From contig NZ_MVOI01000015.1 in the NCBI RefSeq assembly GCF_002283555.1, positions 186,001 to 250,000 of the forward strand: DNA of 64,000 bases, written 5' to 3'. The translations under genes and the position numbers were made by a program. The DNA is from Rubrivirga sp. SAORIC476 (GTDB lineage Bacteria > Bacteroidota > Rhodothermia > Rhodothermales > Rubricoccaceae). A model generated the notes under the pieces. It saw nothing but the letters and a program-made list of their open reading frames with translations. It did no database searches and had not been told where the DNA came from. Positions 27,685-36,457 of this stretch are shown piece after piece. Position 1 is the stretch's first letter, and every line of letters starts with the position of its first letter.

Positions 27685-28998
27685 ATGCTGACCACCACAC
27701 GCCGGACGATGACGCTCTCCTCCCTCCTCCTGCTGCTTTCGCTGGCCGCCTGCCTCGGCGACGCGCCCCAGCCGTCCCCCCGCCCCCCGTCCGTCGTCCC
27801 CAGCCCCCCCGTCTCGACCGGCGCCCAGCGGCTGGTGGACGATGGATTCGGGACGCTCGACGGGATGCGGGTCGGGCTGGTGACGAACCACACGGCGCGG
27901 GTCGATACGGCGGACGGTGGGCCGGGGCACCTGATCGACCGGCTCCACGCGGCACCGAACGTGACCGTCGGGGCGCTGTTCGGGCCGGAGCATGGCATCC
28001 GCGGCGACGCCGAGGCGGGCGCAGGCGTCTCGGGCGGCGTCGACGCCACGACGGGCGCGCCGGTCTACAGCCTGTACGGCCGCTCGAAAAAGCCGACCCA
28101 GGCGCAGCTCCGCGGCCTGGACGTGCTCGTGTTCGACATGCAGGATGTTGGCGCGCGGTTCTACACCTACATCTCGACGATGGGCTACGCCATGCAGGCG
28201 GCCGCCGAGGCGGGCATCCCGTTCGTCGTGCTCGACCGACCCAACCCCATCGGCGACCGCGTCGAGGGGTTCCTGATGGAGACCGCCCACGAGTCGTTCG
28301 TCGGCCTGTTCCGGATCCCGGTCACGCACGGGCTGACGGTCGGCGAGCTGGCCCGGATGATCGTCGGCGAGGAGTTGATCGGGGGCGTCCGCGACCTTGA
28401 CCTGCGCGTGGTCGAGATGGCGGGCTATGCCCGCGGGATGGCCTGGGAGGACGCCGGGCTCCCGTGGGTACCGCCGTCGCCCAACATCCCCGACGTGGAG
28501 ACGGCGCGCGTCTACCCCGGCACGGCGCTCTTCGAGGGGACGACGGCGAGCGAGGGCCGCGGCACGCGCGTCCCGTTCACCCACGTCGGCGCCCCGTGGG
28601 CCGACGCCGACGTGCTGGCAGCGGAGTTGAACGGTGCCGGCCTGGCGGGCGTCCGCTTCGAGCCCGCGCGCTTCACGCCGGTCGACCTCCCCGGCCAGGC
28701 GACCAACCCGAAGTGGGAGGGCCGCGAGATCGGCGGCGTGCGCCTCATCGTCACCGACCCGGAGGCGTTCCTCCCCCTCGCGACCGGCGTCTACGTCGTG
28801 GACGCGATCTACCGGCAGGCCGGCTCGTCAGCCCGGCGCGACTTCTTCAAGGCCGACTGGATGGCGAAGCTGACGGGGTCGCATCGCCTCCGCCGCGCGC
28901 TCCAGTCCGGGACGCCGCCTGCCGAGGTCGTCGCCCAGTGGCGCACCGAGGCAGCGCTGTTCGACCAGACCGCGGCACCGTACCGGCTCTACGACTAA
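27685..28998 (+). CDS. DUF1343/NamZ-type exo-beta-N-acetylmuramidase lipoprotein
   Basis: A 437-residue protein. The lipobox SLAAC (Cys ~23) follows an N-terminal hydrophobic segment. The DUF1343 core is clear: VGLVTNHTARV, LFGPEHGIRGDAEAG, VFDMQDVGARFYTYISTM, VLDRPNPIGD, and PPSPNIPDVETA. Characterised NamZ enzymes release MurNAc from the non-reducing end of peptidoglycan fragments, so a cell-wall recycling role at the envelope is likely. The ATG at 27685 or 27709 gives the lipoprotein signal; an earlier in-frame ATG at 27640 overlaps the stop region of DUF4139 and looks less likely. It converges on the next gene with 6 bases between stops. Confidence 0.88.
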   Translation: MLTTTRRTMTLSSLLLLLSLAACLGDAPQPSPRPPSVVPSPPVSTGAQRLVDDGFGTLDGMRVGLVTNHTARVDTADGGPGHLIDRLHAAPNVTVGALFGPEHGIRGDAEAGAGVSGGVDATTGAPVYSLYGRSKKPTQAQLRGLDVLVFDMQDVGARFYTYISTMGYAMQAAAEAGIPFVVLDRPNPIGDRVEGFLMETAHESFVGLFRIPVTHGLTVGELARMIVGEELIGGVRDLDLRVVEMAGYARGMAWEDAGLPWVPPSPNIPDVETARVYPGTALFEGTTASEGRGTRVPFTHVGAPWADADVLAAELNGAGLAGVRFEPARFTPVDLPGQATNPKWEGREIGGVRLIVTDPEAFLPLATGVYVVDAIYRQAGSSARRDFFKADWMAKLTGSHRLRRALQSGTPPAEVVAQWRTEAALFDQTAAPYRLYD

Positions 28999-29004
28999 CC
29001 GCGC

Positions 29005-29622
29005 TCAGCCCGCGAGGTCGATCCGGACGAGCCGATAGGTTCCCTCGACCACGTCGAACGTGAGGATGACGGCCGACTCGGTCAGTGCCTCGTCCTCGCG
29101 CACGACGTTGCCGTCGCCGTCGTACCCCACCGTGACGGTGGCGACGCGCGCCGTCCCCTCCCGGCGGAAGTCCCGCGCCGTCAGCGCCAGGATGCCGTCG
29201 CGGAAGGGGCCCTCACCGAACGCCGCGTCGTACAGCATGGGGAAGTCCGCCTCGGGCAGCACGTCGGAGAAGGCCGTCCTGGCCCGGACGGCAGACCGGC
29301 CCTCGCGGACGGCCGCGAGAAACGCCGGGAAGGCCGTCCGGAAGTCGGGCGCGACCGGGGCCGCGGTGGCCTGGAGGGCGCTGTCGCGGGCGAGGCTGTC
29401 GCGACGGAGCGAGTCGGCCCGGAGGCTGTCCGGATGGAGCCGTGGGTCCGAGAACAGGCCGGAGTCGGCGTAGACGGTGTCGAGGGGCGCCCCTCGGCGC
29501 GCGCCGGGCAGCAGTTCGGAATCCGCCGGGGCCTCGGTGACCTCGATGCCCTGCGGCTTGTCGCCTCCGCAACCGCCGAGGAGCAGCGCGGCCAGCACGA
29601 GGAGGGCGCGCGGCACCGTCAC
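29005..29622 (-). CDS. small lipoprotein of unknown function
   Basis: A 205-residue lipoprotein: a GTG start, a hydrophobic signal, lipobox LLGGC (Cys ~17), a disordered linker with repeated DSLR/RDSLA elements (residues ~55-85), then a ~110-residue alpha/beta domain (FRTAFPAFLAAVREGRSAV to the end). No family is recognised. The start codon overlaps the stop of the DUF3098 gene as GTGA, so the two are translationally coupled. The domain could be NTF2-like (inference from its VREDEALTESAVILTFDVVEG end). Confidence 0.7.
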   Translation of the reverse strand: MTVPRALLVLAALLLGGCGGDKPQGIEVTEAPADSELLPGARRGAPLDTVYADSGLFSDPRLHPDSLRADSLRRDSLARDSALQATAAPVAPDFRTAFPAFLAAVREGRSAVRARTAFSDVLPEADFPMLYDAAFGEGPFRDGILALTARDFRREGTARVATVTVGYDGDGNVVREDEALTESAVILTFDVVEGTYRLVRIDLAG

Positions 29623-29933
29623 GCCTCGGCGGGCTCCGTCGAAGCAGCGGGCTCGGGGGCCACGTCGCGTGGAACGCCCCACAGCACGGCCGCGGCCACG
29701 CCCAGGTAGCCGCCCAGCAGCAGCAGCGGCGCCACGATCAGCGAGAGCGCGCTGTCGACCGGGTTGGCGCTCGTGGCGTTGTCGACCATCATGAGCGCGT
29801 AGCCGAGCACGATCAGGCCGACGGCGCCGAGCAGCATCCGGTAGTTGAGCCGGTCGAACGGCATCGTCGTGACGCCGCGCGTGGTGGTGCGGGGCGTCGG
29901 GGAGGGGGAGCGGCGCGTGGAGCGGGAGGCCAT
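29619..29933 (-). CDS. DUF3098 small membrane protein
   Basis: A 104-residue protein with a basic, Ser/Thr/Arg-rich N-terminus of ~25 residues. It then has FDRLNYRMLLGAVGLIVLGY (first membrane helix), a short loop NATSANPVDSALSL, and IVAPLLLLGGYLGVAAAVLW (second helix). This two-helix layout is the DUF3098 pattern of Bacteroidota. In other genomes of the phylum such genes often sit near cell-division genes (family knowledge); here it is coupled to a lipoprotein. The ATG at 29933 is chosen because TATCTTG lies 22 bases upstream; the earlier ATG at 29957 falls inside that element. Confidence 0.75.
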   Translation of the reverse strand: MASRSTRRSPSPTPRTTTRGVTTMPFDRLNYRMLLGAVGLIVLGYALMMVDNATSANPVDSALSLIVAPLLLLGGYLGVAAAVLWGVPRDVAPEPAASTEPAEA

Positions 29934-29955
29934 GAGGTCGGGAGCGTACGAACGC

Positions 29956-29961
29956 AAGATA
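29956..29961 (-). promoter_or_regulatory. TATCTT -7-like element for the DUF3098 operon
   Basis: The minus strand reads TATCTTG, 22 bases before the ATG at 29933. Confidence 0.5.
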
Positions 29962-30017
29962 ACGGTCCCCTCGTCCCAGCGATGTCACGGGCCTTTCCCG
30001 TCGAGCGCGAGGAGGCC

Positions 30018-30770
30018 TCACCCCCCCAGCCGCTTCTCGAGGTCCTTCCAGTAGCGGCGCGACGCCCTGAGCTCCGTCCCATCCCGCAGACGGACCCTCG
30101 CGTCGCCCGCCGCCGTCAGCCGCACGTCGCGGACGCGGTCCACCTGGACCAGCGTCGAGCGGTGGATGCGGACGAAGCGACGCCCGTCGAGCCGCGCCTC
30201 CAGCCCCGAGAGCGTGTCGCGCAGCAGGTGCTCGCGCGGGCCGACGTGGAGCGCGACGTAGTCGCCCGCCGCCTCGGCCCAGTCGAGGGCCTCGGTCGGC
30301 ACCACGACCAGCTTGTCGCCCGTCCGGACGAGGAGCCGGTCGATGCCCGGCGACGCGTGCTCGTCCAGCAACTGGCGGAGGCGCTCCGGGAGCGGCTCCC
30401 GAGAGCCGCAGTGCGCGCGGGCCTTATCGAGCGCCCGGAAGAATCGAGCGTCGTCGTACGGCTTCACGAGGTAGTCGATGGCCGCCGCGTCGAAGGCCCG
30501 GAGCGCGTGGTCGTCGAAGGCAGTCACGAAGACCGTCGCGGGCATCTTGTCCGGCCCGACGGCCTCGACCACGCCGAACCCGTCGAGGTGAGGCATCTGG
30601 ACGTCCAGAAACACGAGGTCCGGCGAGAGCCGGTGGATGGCATCGACCGCGGCCCGGCCATCGACCGCCTCCCACAGCAGGTCCACGTCCGCGACGCCGT
30701 CGAGCAGCATCCGGACCGTCTCGCGGGCGAGCGGCTCGTCGTCGGCGACCAGGGCGCGGAGGGCGCTCAC
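30018..30770 (-). CDS. LytTR-family response regulator
   Basis: A 250-residue regulator. The receiver domain has the acidic pair in VADDEPLA, phospho-Asp in VFLDVQMP (~55), and a conserved Lys in YLVKPY. A LytTR DNA-binding domain spans ~145-250 (DWAEAAGDYVALHV, RFVRIHRSTLVQVDRV). It activates target promoters as a phosphorylated dimer. Its GTG start overlaps the stop of the kinase gene (GTGA), so the two are one operon and surely partners. Target genes are not evident from the window. Confidence 0.93.
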   Translation of the reverse strand: MSALRALVADDEPLARETVRMLLDGVADVDLLWEAVDGRAAVDAIHRLSPDLVFLDVQMPHLDGFGVVEAVGPDKMPATVFVTAFDDHALRAFDAAAIDYLVKPYDDARFFRALDKARAHCGSREPLPERLRQLLDEHASPGIDRLLVRTGDKLVVVPTEALDWAEAAGDYVALHVGPREHLLRDTLSGLEARLDGRRFVRIHRSTLVQVDRVRDVRLTAAGDARVRLRDGTELRASRRYWKDLEKRLGG

Positions 30771-31903
30771 GGGTCGATGGGCAGCACGACCTCCGCGACC
30801 ATCCCGCCCCCGTCCCGCGGACGGAGGATGAGCGTCGCGGCGTCCCCGTAGAGCGCGTGGAGCCGCGCGCGGGTGTTGGCGAGGCCGACTCCCGTGGAGG
30901 GGCGAAGCCCGATGTTCGCCTCACTCTCCGCCCCCGGCCCGTCGTCCTCGACGGCCAGCCGGAGGCGCCCGCCCTCGACGGCCGCGCGGACCGTGATGCG
31001 CGCCGCCCCCGAGTGCGATGCGACGGCGTGCTTCACGGCGTTCTCGACCAGCGGCTGGAGCGTCCACGCCGGCACGCGGACGGCGCGCGCGGCCTCGTCC
31101 ACCTCCCACATGACCGTCAGCCGCGGGCCCACGCGGACGTTCTCCAGGGCGAGGTAGCGGTCCAGCATGTCCACCTCGCGGGCCAGCGGCACCTCGGTCG
31201 CGCCGTCGGTCTCGAAGCTCGACCGGAGCAGGTCGCCGAGTTGCCCGAGCATCGTGACCGCCTGGTCCGCCTCCCCCTTCCGCACCGTCGCGCCGACGGC
31301 GTGCAGGGCGTTGAACAGGAAGTGCGGGCGGACCTGCATCTTGAGTGCCCGCAGTTCGGCCTGCGCGAGGTCGGCTTCGAGGACGGCCTGGCGGCGCTCC
31401 CGCTCGCGGGCCCGAGCCATCGCCAACGCCACCCACGTCGAGGCCACGATCAGCCCGTAGGCGACCACGTTGACGGGAAACCGCAAGGCGTAGTGCGTCT
31501 CGAACGTCGCGAGCGTCCAGTCGCTCGGGAGCCCCGCGAATCGGAACGCGGCCACGTTGCCGGCCGCGTGGACGCCGAGCGCGACGGCGGCGCCCGCGAC
31601 GTGAGCCGCGACGATCTGCCACACTGGCTCCTGGGGTCCGACCCGAGCCGCCAGCCACACCACGGGCGGCGTCAGCAGCGCCCAGAGGAGCCAGTTGGGG
31701 AGGGTCGTCCACAGCGCGAGGCGCCACGCGACGGGCTCACCCGCGAGCGTCTGCTCGATCGAGATCTGGCCGAGCGCGATGACGGCGGGGACGGCCCACA
31801 ACGCCGCCACGACCACCGCCGCGCGGGTGTAGGGCCACGGAGCACGTGGCTCCTCCAGCGTGCGGGCGACAGAGACGGACGGAGCGGAGGCCGGAAGCGC
31901 CAT
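30767..31903 (-). CDS. LytS/AlgZ-like sensor histidine kinase
   Basis: A 378-residue kinase. Four hydrophobic segments lie between residues ~25 and 165, then a short coiled coil, then the His_kinase domain with the phospho-acceptor in MQVRPHFLFNALHAV. A HATPase follows with N box LVENAVKHAV, EDDGPG and STGVGLANTRARL. No periplasmic sensor domain is seen; the signal is probably read in the membrane. The ATG at 31903 begins MALPASAPS; an upstream in-frame start at 32023 would add a Pro/His-rich tail without support. Coupled to the LytTR regulator by a 4-base overlap. Confidence 0.92.
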   Translation of the reverse strand: MALPASAPSVSVARTLEEPRAPWPYTRAAVVVAALWAVPAVIALGQISIEQTLAGEPVAWRLALWTTLPNWLLWALLTPPVVWLAARVGPQEPVWQIVAAHVAGAAVALGVHAAGNVAAFRFAGLPSDWTLATFETHYALRFPVNVVAYGLIVASTWVALAMARARERERRQAVLEADLAQAELRALKMQVRPHFLFNALHAVGATVRKGEADQAVTMLGQLGDLLRSSFETDGATEVPLAREVDMLDRYLALENVRVGPRLTVMWEVDEAARAVRVPAWTLQPLVENAVKHAVASHSGAARITVRAAVEGGRLRLAVEDDGPGAESEANIGLRPSTGVGLANTRARLHALYGDAATLILRPRDGGGMVAEVVLPIDP

Positions 31904-32180
31904 GGCCACAGGATGTTCGGCCGCTGGCCCCGGTTCCAGATGGGGGCAAGAGGAAGCCGGCGTGAGCACGGCCCCACCCCGCCCGCCTCGGTGCCGGGGC
32001 CGACACGGTGCTGGAAGCGGCACCCGGCCGGTCCGAGCTGCCCCGAGTCACCGGCCCACGCCACCGCTCGGCCGCCTCGTCCCACCGCTCGCCGATTCGA
32101 AGGACCGAACCGCCCCTGACACACGGTTGAGCTCCCACCTTCGGCACCCGCCGACTCCTCTCCCCTCTCCTTCTTTCGCC

Positions 32181-32675
32181 ATGCGCCTCCGCAGTCTCCT
32201 CCTCGCCCTCCTCGCTCTTCCGCTGGCGGCCTCCGCCCAACACGACGACATCGTCGACATCGCCTCCGCCAACGACGACTTCTCGACGCTCGTCGCCGCC
32301 GTCCAGGCCGCCGACCTGGTCGACGTGCTCAAAAGCGACGGCCCGTTCACGGTGTTCGCGCCGACCAACGCCGCCTTCGCCCGCCTCGGCGACGACGCCA
32401 TCGAGCGGCTCCTCCGCCCCGAGAACCGCGCCCAACTGACGGCCATCCTGACGTATCACGTCGTGCCGGGCCGCTTCACGGCGGATCGGATCTCCGCCCT
32501 CGACGAACTCGAGACGGTCAACGGCGAGTCGCTGTCGCTCGGCGTCCGGGTCGACGACGCGGAACTGGTCGCGACCGACATCCGGGCGTCGAACGGCATC
32601 GTCCACGTCATCGACCGGGTGTTGATGCCGCGCGAGATGCCAGCCCCGGCCCGCCGCCGGTCCTCGCACCACTGA
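32181..32675 (+). CDS. secreted fasciclin-domain protein
   Basis: A 164-residue protein. The signal peptide (residues 1-19, MRLRSLLLALLALPLAASA) is followed by one FAS1 domain: DFSTLVAAVQAADLVDVL, FTVFAPTNAAFARL, YHVVPGRFTA, and the closing SNGIVHVIDRVLMP. FAS1 proteins act in cell-surface adhesion or matrix contacts. The last 10 residues are Arg/His-rich. A CT-rich leader precedes the ATG, and a CACCTT variant of the promoter hexamer lies 39 bases upstream. An attenuator-like hairpin terminator follows. Confidence 0.9.
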   Translation: MRLRSLLLALLALPLAASAQHDDIVDIASANDDFSTLVAAVQAADLVDVLKSDGPFTVFAPTNAAFARLGDDAIERLLRPENRAQLTAILTYHVVPGRFTADRISALDELETVNGESLSLGVRVDDAELVATDIRASNGIVHVIDRVLMPREMPAPARRRSSHH

Positions 32676-32698
32676 CCCTGGCCCCTCGGCCCGTCGAC

Positions 32699-32728
32699 GC
32701 GGGGCTCTCTCGGTAGGGAGAGTCCCGC
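32699..32728 (+). terminator. terminator after the fasciclin gene
   Basis: GCGGGGCTCTC pairs with GAGAGTCCCGC (11 bp with one G-U) around an 8-base loop and is followed by GGTTTCTCTGTG. Confidence 0.7.
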
Positions 32729-32915
32729 GGTTTCTCTGTGGGGTTCTCGATACACTCGTCACGGCGGGCGGGAGCGCGCTACGTCACCTCCGCCCACTGG
32801 CTCAACGGCGTGACCGAAGGGACGACGCAGTCCCCACCCGCGACCTGCAGCACCCCTGGCAAGCCATCAGAACGGCGTTCGAGTCGCCTCCTCCTTCCTT
32901 TCGACGGCCCATCTC

Positions 32916-34262
32916 ATGCGCCGACTGCTTCTCCTCGTTCTCCTCGCCTCAGCCGCAGCCGCCCAGCCACCCGACGGCCTGGCGGGGCGCTGGTCCGGGG
33001 CCGCGATCTACGATGGAACCACCCCGCGCCTCTTCGACCTCGAGTTCGCCGTCGACGGCGACCGCCTCGAAACGGTCCTGACGATGACGTACAACGGCCA
33101 CGAGCGCTTCGGGTACGACTTCACGTTCGCTGCCGAGGGCCCGCTCGACGGGGTCCTCACGAGCGGGCTCTTCGGCGAGATGCGCCTGCTCGTCGATCTC
33201 GACGAGGGGACGCTTCGGGGGACTGTCACCGCCGACGACGGGGCGGCGTCGCCCGTCTTCCTCCAGCGGATTCTCGACTACGACCTGCCGACGTACACGC
33301 TCGCTGAGGTCTCGTTCGTGGCGGGGGCCGACACCCTCGCGGGCGCTCTCATCCTGCCGGACGCGCCGCCCCCCTACCCGGCCGCCGTCATCGTCCCCGG
33401 CCGGGGCTTCGGGCAGACACGCGGTGCCGGGGCTGCCTGGGGCACGATACTGGCCCGCAACGGCATCGCCGCGCTCGTCTTCGACGCCCGTGGGACCGGC
33501 GCCTCGACCGGGGACGACTCGCTCACGACCGGCGCCCAGCGCGTCGAGGACCTCAGCGCCGCGCTCGACCTCCTCCGGGCACGTCCAGAGATCCGTCCCG
33601 ATGCCGTCGGCGTCCTCTCCAACAGCGCGGGCGGCTGGGTCACGCCTCTCGCCCTCGCAGGTCGCGACGACGTGGCGTTCTGGGTCTCGCTCGTCGGCCC
33701 GGCCGAGTCGCTGGCCGACCAGCAGGGGCACACCACGACGGGCCTGATGCGCCGGTCGGACCAGACGTTCTCCGAGGCCGACTATCAGGCGGCGTTCGAC
33801 TTCCAGTCGGCCCTCGTCCGCCTCGCGTGGCGAGACGCTCCGTGGACCGAGATGGAGCCCCTCGTGGCCGAGGCCCGCGATCAGCCGTGGGCCGAGTTCG
33901 CCCTGCTCCCCGAGGGCCCCGACGACGCCGACCTGCGCTACTACCGACTCCACGCAGCATACGAGACCGACGTCGCGCTCGCTCGCATCACCGCCCCGAC
34001 GTACGCGGTCTACGCCTCCGACGACTTCATCGTCAAACCATCGGAGAACATCCCCAAGCTGCGGGCGGCCTTCGCGGAGGCGGGCAACGAGGACCTCACA
34101 GTCGTGCTGCTCGAGGGCGCCAACCACTCCCTCGGACGGACCGGAGCGGTCGTCGGCGAGGGCGACTGGCCGCAGCGATGGACGCGACTCTGGACAAGGC
34201 CGCCAGAGCTGTACACGGGCGTCGTCGCCTGGGTCCGTGAGACCGTCGGACTGGCAGACTAG
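32916..34262 (+). CDS. exported alpha/beta hydrolase
   Basis: A 448-residue protein with a signal peptide (1-17). A beta-rich N-terminal domain of ~110 residues (GLAGRWSGAAIYDG) is often seen in this subfamily. The alpha/beta hydrolase domain follows: oxyanion region VIVPGRGFGQTRG, nucleophile in VLSNSAGGW, Asp in YASDDFIVK, and His in EGANHSLG. All three catalytic residues are present. It is likely a periplasmic esterase or peptidase of the YqiA/S9-related type; the substrate is unknown. Its TAG stop overlaps the stop of the convergent lipoprotein gene (CTAG). The 240-base upstream gap holds only the terminator and a CT-rich leader. Confidence 0.85.
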   Translation: MRRLLLLVLLASAAAAQPPDGLAGRWSGAAIYDGTTPRLFDLEFAVDGDRLETVLTMTYNGHERFGYDFTFAAEGPLDGVLTSGLFGEMRLLVDLDEGTLRGTVTADDGAASPVFLQRILDYDLPTYTLAEVSFVAGADTLAGALILPDAPPPYPAAVIVPGRGFGQTRGAGAAWGTILARNGIAALVFDARGTGASTGDDSLTTGAQRVEDLSAALDLLRARPEIRPDAVGVLSNSAGGWVTPLALAGRDDVAFWVSLVGPAESLADQQGHTTTGLMRRSDQTFSEADYQAAFDFQSALVRLAWRDAPWTEMEPLVAEARDQPWAEFALLPEGPDDADLRYYRLHAAYETDVALARITAPTYAVYASDDFIVKPSENIPKLRAAFAEAGNEDLTVVLLEGANHSLGRTGAVVGEGDWPQRWTRLWTRPPELYTGVVAWVRETVGLAD

Positions 34263-35422
34263 GCGCCGGGCGTCGGCCGTGCCGATCCCTCCTGCCCATC
34301 CGCGTAGCCGGTCATTTCGAGGAACCCGACGCCCGGCGTCGCGCCCGTCACGTCGACCGCGCCCTCCCAGTACCGGATGGTGGCGTCGAGTTCCTGCGCC
34401 TCGAACGCCGCCGTCACCTCCACCTCGATGCCCGCCTCGGGCACGCGGACGCGCCAGCGGGTCGGGTAAGCACCGCCACGCGGGCTCGTCCACGTGTCGA
34501 GCGGGGTCAACTCGAAGTCGGCCGCGTCGAGGCGCGTCTTGGTCCCGTCCACGGCGACCAGGGATCCTTCGGAGAGCGGGTCCTTCGAGCCATCCTCCCG
34601 GCGGAGCTGGTAGAGCATCAGGTCGCGGCCGTCGTCGAGGTGGAGCGCGAACCAGTCCCAGCCCACCTGCCCGGCACCCAGTGCCGAGGTGGACCACTCG
34701 CGGTCGAACCACGTCAGGCCCTCCACCGGGACCGCCTCGCCCCCAGGGAGGGTGATCGTGCCCGTCGTCGCCATGCGCGTCTGGGCGTAGTAGTAGCTCG
34801 CGTTGCCCGCGCCGACGCCCTTCTGGCTCAGCCCGCGGTCGCCCTGGAGCACGACCGGCTTGGTGGGACGCGCGGTGAGGTCGAACGTCGCGCCGTCGGC
34901 GCTGCCGGTGAGACGCAGCGGCACCGCCCCGGTGGCGTCGCCGACGCCCGTCAGGCGGACCGGGCCGAGGTAGGCCGAGACGGGGTCGGCGGACGCGCCC
35001 GCCAGCCCGGCGGCCCCGCGTGCGAACCGCTCCTGCTCGTAGAACCGCTCGCCGGACACATCGCCGACGGCGACGTGGGCCATGTAGAGTTGGTCGGCCG
35101 CCCACCCCGACGCGCGGCCCGAGGCGACGGTGTCTGGCGACAGCGCCGAGCGGAAGACGGTGAACTGGATCCCGAAGCGCCGGTCCGTGCCGTCGGTCGC
35201 GCGGACGTTGCCGGTCACGTACCACCATTCGGCCTTGAAGCCCGGGTGCGGGCCGTGGTCCTGGGGGAAGACGAACTCGCGGACGAACTCGGCCCGATCG
35301 TAGCCCGTCGTGTCGCCGGACATGGCCTCGGCGACGGAGACGGTCGCGCCCACGGGACGGCGCGCGTCGGAGCACGCGGAGAGCGCCGGGAGGAGAAGGG
35401 CGAGCAGGAGAGCGGTACGCAC
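34259..35422 (-). CDS. AttH/CrtC-like lipocalin-type lipoprotein
   Basis: A 387-residue lipoprotein. The signal ends at lipobox ALSAC (Cys ~17). The AttH/carotenoid-hydratase-like double lipocalin fold is indicated by FKAEWWYVTGNVRATDG, FGIQFTVFRSAL, then LTWFDREWST and GWDWFALHLDDGRDLMLYQLR, and a final RYWEGAVDVTG. Members of this superfamily bind hydrophobic ligands, and CrtC hydrates carotenoids; the catalytic role here is not certain. The start is GTG. Its stop shares bases with the stop of the convergent hydrolase gene. Confidence 0.85.
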   Translation of the reverse strand: MRTALLLALLLPALSACSDARRPVGATVSVAEAMSGDTTGYDRAEFVREFVFPQDHGPHPGFKAEWWYVTGNVRATDGTDRRFGIQFTVFRSALSPDTVASGRASGWAADQLYMAHVAVGDVSGERFYEQERFARGAAGLAGASADPVSAYLGPVRLTGVGDATGAVPLRLTGSADGATFDLTARPTKPVVLQGDRGLSQKGVGAGNASYYYAQTRMATTGTITLPGGEAVPVEGLTWFDREWSTSALGAGQVGWDWFALHLDDGRDLMLYQLRREDGSKDPLSEGSLVAVDGTKTRLDAADFELTPLDTWTSPRGGAYPTRWRVRVPEAGIEVEVTAAFEAQELDATIRYWEGAVDVTGATPGVGFLEMTGYADGQEGSARPTPGA

Positions 35423-35591
35423 GATGCCGGGGGGAAGTCCTGTCCGTCAACGCCGGGACGCCGCGTCGCGGTTCGCCCTCCGCGCACGCTTCTCGCTCGT
35501 GGACAATCCCAACAAACACATGCTCCTCACCCATGACCCGGGGCCGTCACCACGCCACCCGAGCTTGGCGATCCACACCCCCCACCCGTCC

Positions 35592-35981
35592 ATGACTCTG
35601 CTCGAACGCGCCCAGCACCTCCAAGACCTCGCCTCCTCCGGCGAGACCATCTTCGAGGCCATCGACACCTACTACGCCGACGACGTCGAAGTCGTCGAAG
35701 CCACCGGCGAGACCTTTCACGGCCGCGAGACCCAGGCGGGCCGCGTCCAGGAGTGGATCGAGTCGGTCGAAGCCATCCACGGCGGCGGCCTGACCGCCAT
35801 CGCCGCCCACGAGACCGCCGAGGGGACCGGCGTCGTGTTCGCCGAGACGACCACAGACGTGACGTTCAAGGGCGCGCCCCGGACTCAGTTCGACGAGGTC
35901 GCCGTCCAGCGCTGGGAAGGCGGCAAGGTGGTCCACGAGCGGTTCTACTACCCGACCGCGGGAATGAACGACGGCGCATAG
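35592..35981 (+). CDS. NTF2-like/SnoaL-type protein
   Basis: A 129-residue cytoplasmic protein: an N-terminal helix (MTLLERAQHLQDLASSGETIFEAIDTYYADDVEVVEATG in pattern), then FHGRETQAGRVQEWIESV, and three beta strands ending in VQRWEGGKVVHERFYYP. This is a cone-shaped NTF2-like fold as in SnoaL proteins, which may be ligand-binding or isomerase-like. The ATG at 35592 has a GAGCTT variant of the promoter hexamer 25 bases upstream. Not linked to neighbours. Confidence 0.8.
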   Translation: MTLLERAQHLQDLASSGETIFEAIDTYYADDVEVVEATGETFHGRETQAGRVQEWIESVEAIHGGGLTAIAAHETAEGTGVVFAETTTDVTFKGAPRTQFDEVAVQRWEGGKVVHERFYYPTAGMNDGA

Positions 35982-36040
35982 GGCACAACCCGGCGCGTGG
36001 CGCGGCGTAGACTGCGGCCCCTTACCCCGGCCCGCCCGTC

Positions 36041-36457
36041 ATGCGTACGCTGATCGCCCTCCTGTTCCTCCTCGTCATCCTCGGCGTCCTGCTGGCGACG
36101 CAGGACGCCAACCTGACCAACGAGGTCCGCCTCGCGCTGCCCTTCGTCGATGTCGACTGGACCGGACCGGTCCTGTGGATGATCGGCGGCTTCTTCGGGG
36201 CGGGCCTGGTGCTCGGCTACCTCGTCGCTCTGCCCGGCCGCGTCGGCGCGTCGCTGAAGGCGCGCAAGCTGGAGAAGCAACTCCCCAAGACCAGCACCGT
36301 CACGCCGACCGCGAGCGGCGCCGCGTCGCCCGCGCCGACGGCCCGCAAGGGCACCGCGCCCACCGAGGCGGACGAAATGCAGCGACTCGCCGACGAGGTC
36401 GCCCGACGCACCGAGGCGGTCCAGCAGACCAACCCGCCGCCGCCGCCGACCGTCTGA
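36041..36457 (+). CDS. LapA-domain (DUF1049) membrane protein
   Basis: A 138-residue protein. TM1 is at ~2-20 (LIALLFLLVILGVLLATQ), then the DANLTNEVRLALPF motif, TM2 at ~42-65 (VLWMIGGFFGAGLVLGYLVAL), a basic helix (SLKARKLEKQL) and a Pro/Thr-rich cytoplasmic tail. The pattern is that of LapA, which in enterics helps coordinate lipopolysaccharide assembly; the role in this lineage is inference. Its stop overlaps the corA start as TGATG, so it is coupled to the magnesium transporter gene. Confidence 0.85.
   Translation: MRTLIALLFLLVILGVLLATQDANLTNEVRLALPFVDVDWTGPVLWMIGGFFGAGLVLGYLVALPGRVGASLKARKLEKQLPKTSTVTPTASGAASPAPTARKGTAPTEADEMQRLADEVARRTEAVQQTNPPPPPTV

Noticed and set aside
32740-32915. 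Possible RNA gene in the gap before the alpha/beta hydrolase (GTTCGAGTCGCC resembles a T-loop)
   Set aside because: No cloverleaf can be drawn and no acceptor stem or CCA region is present.
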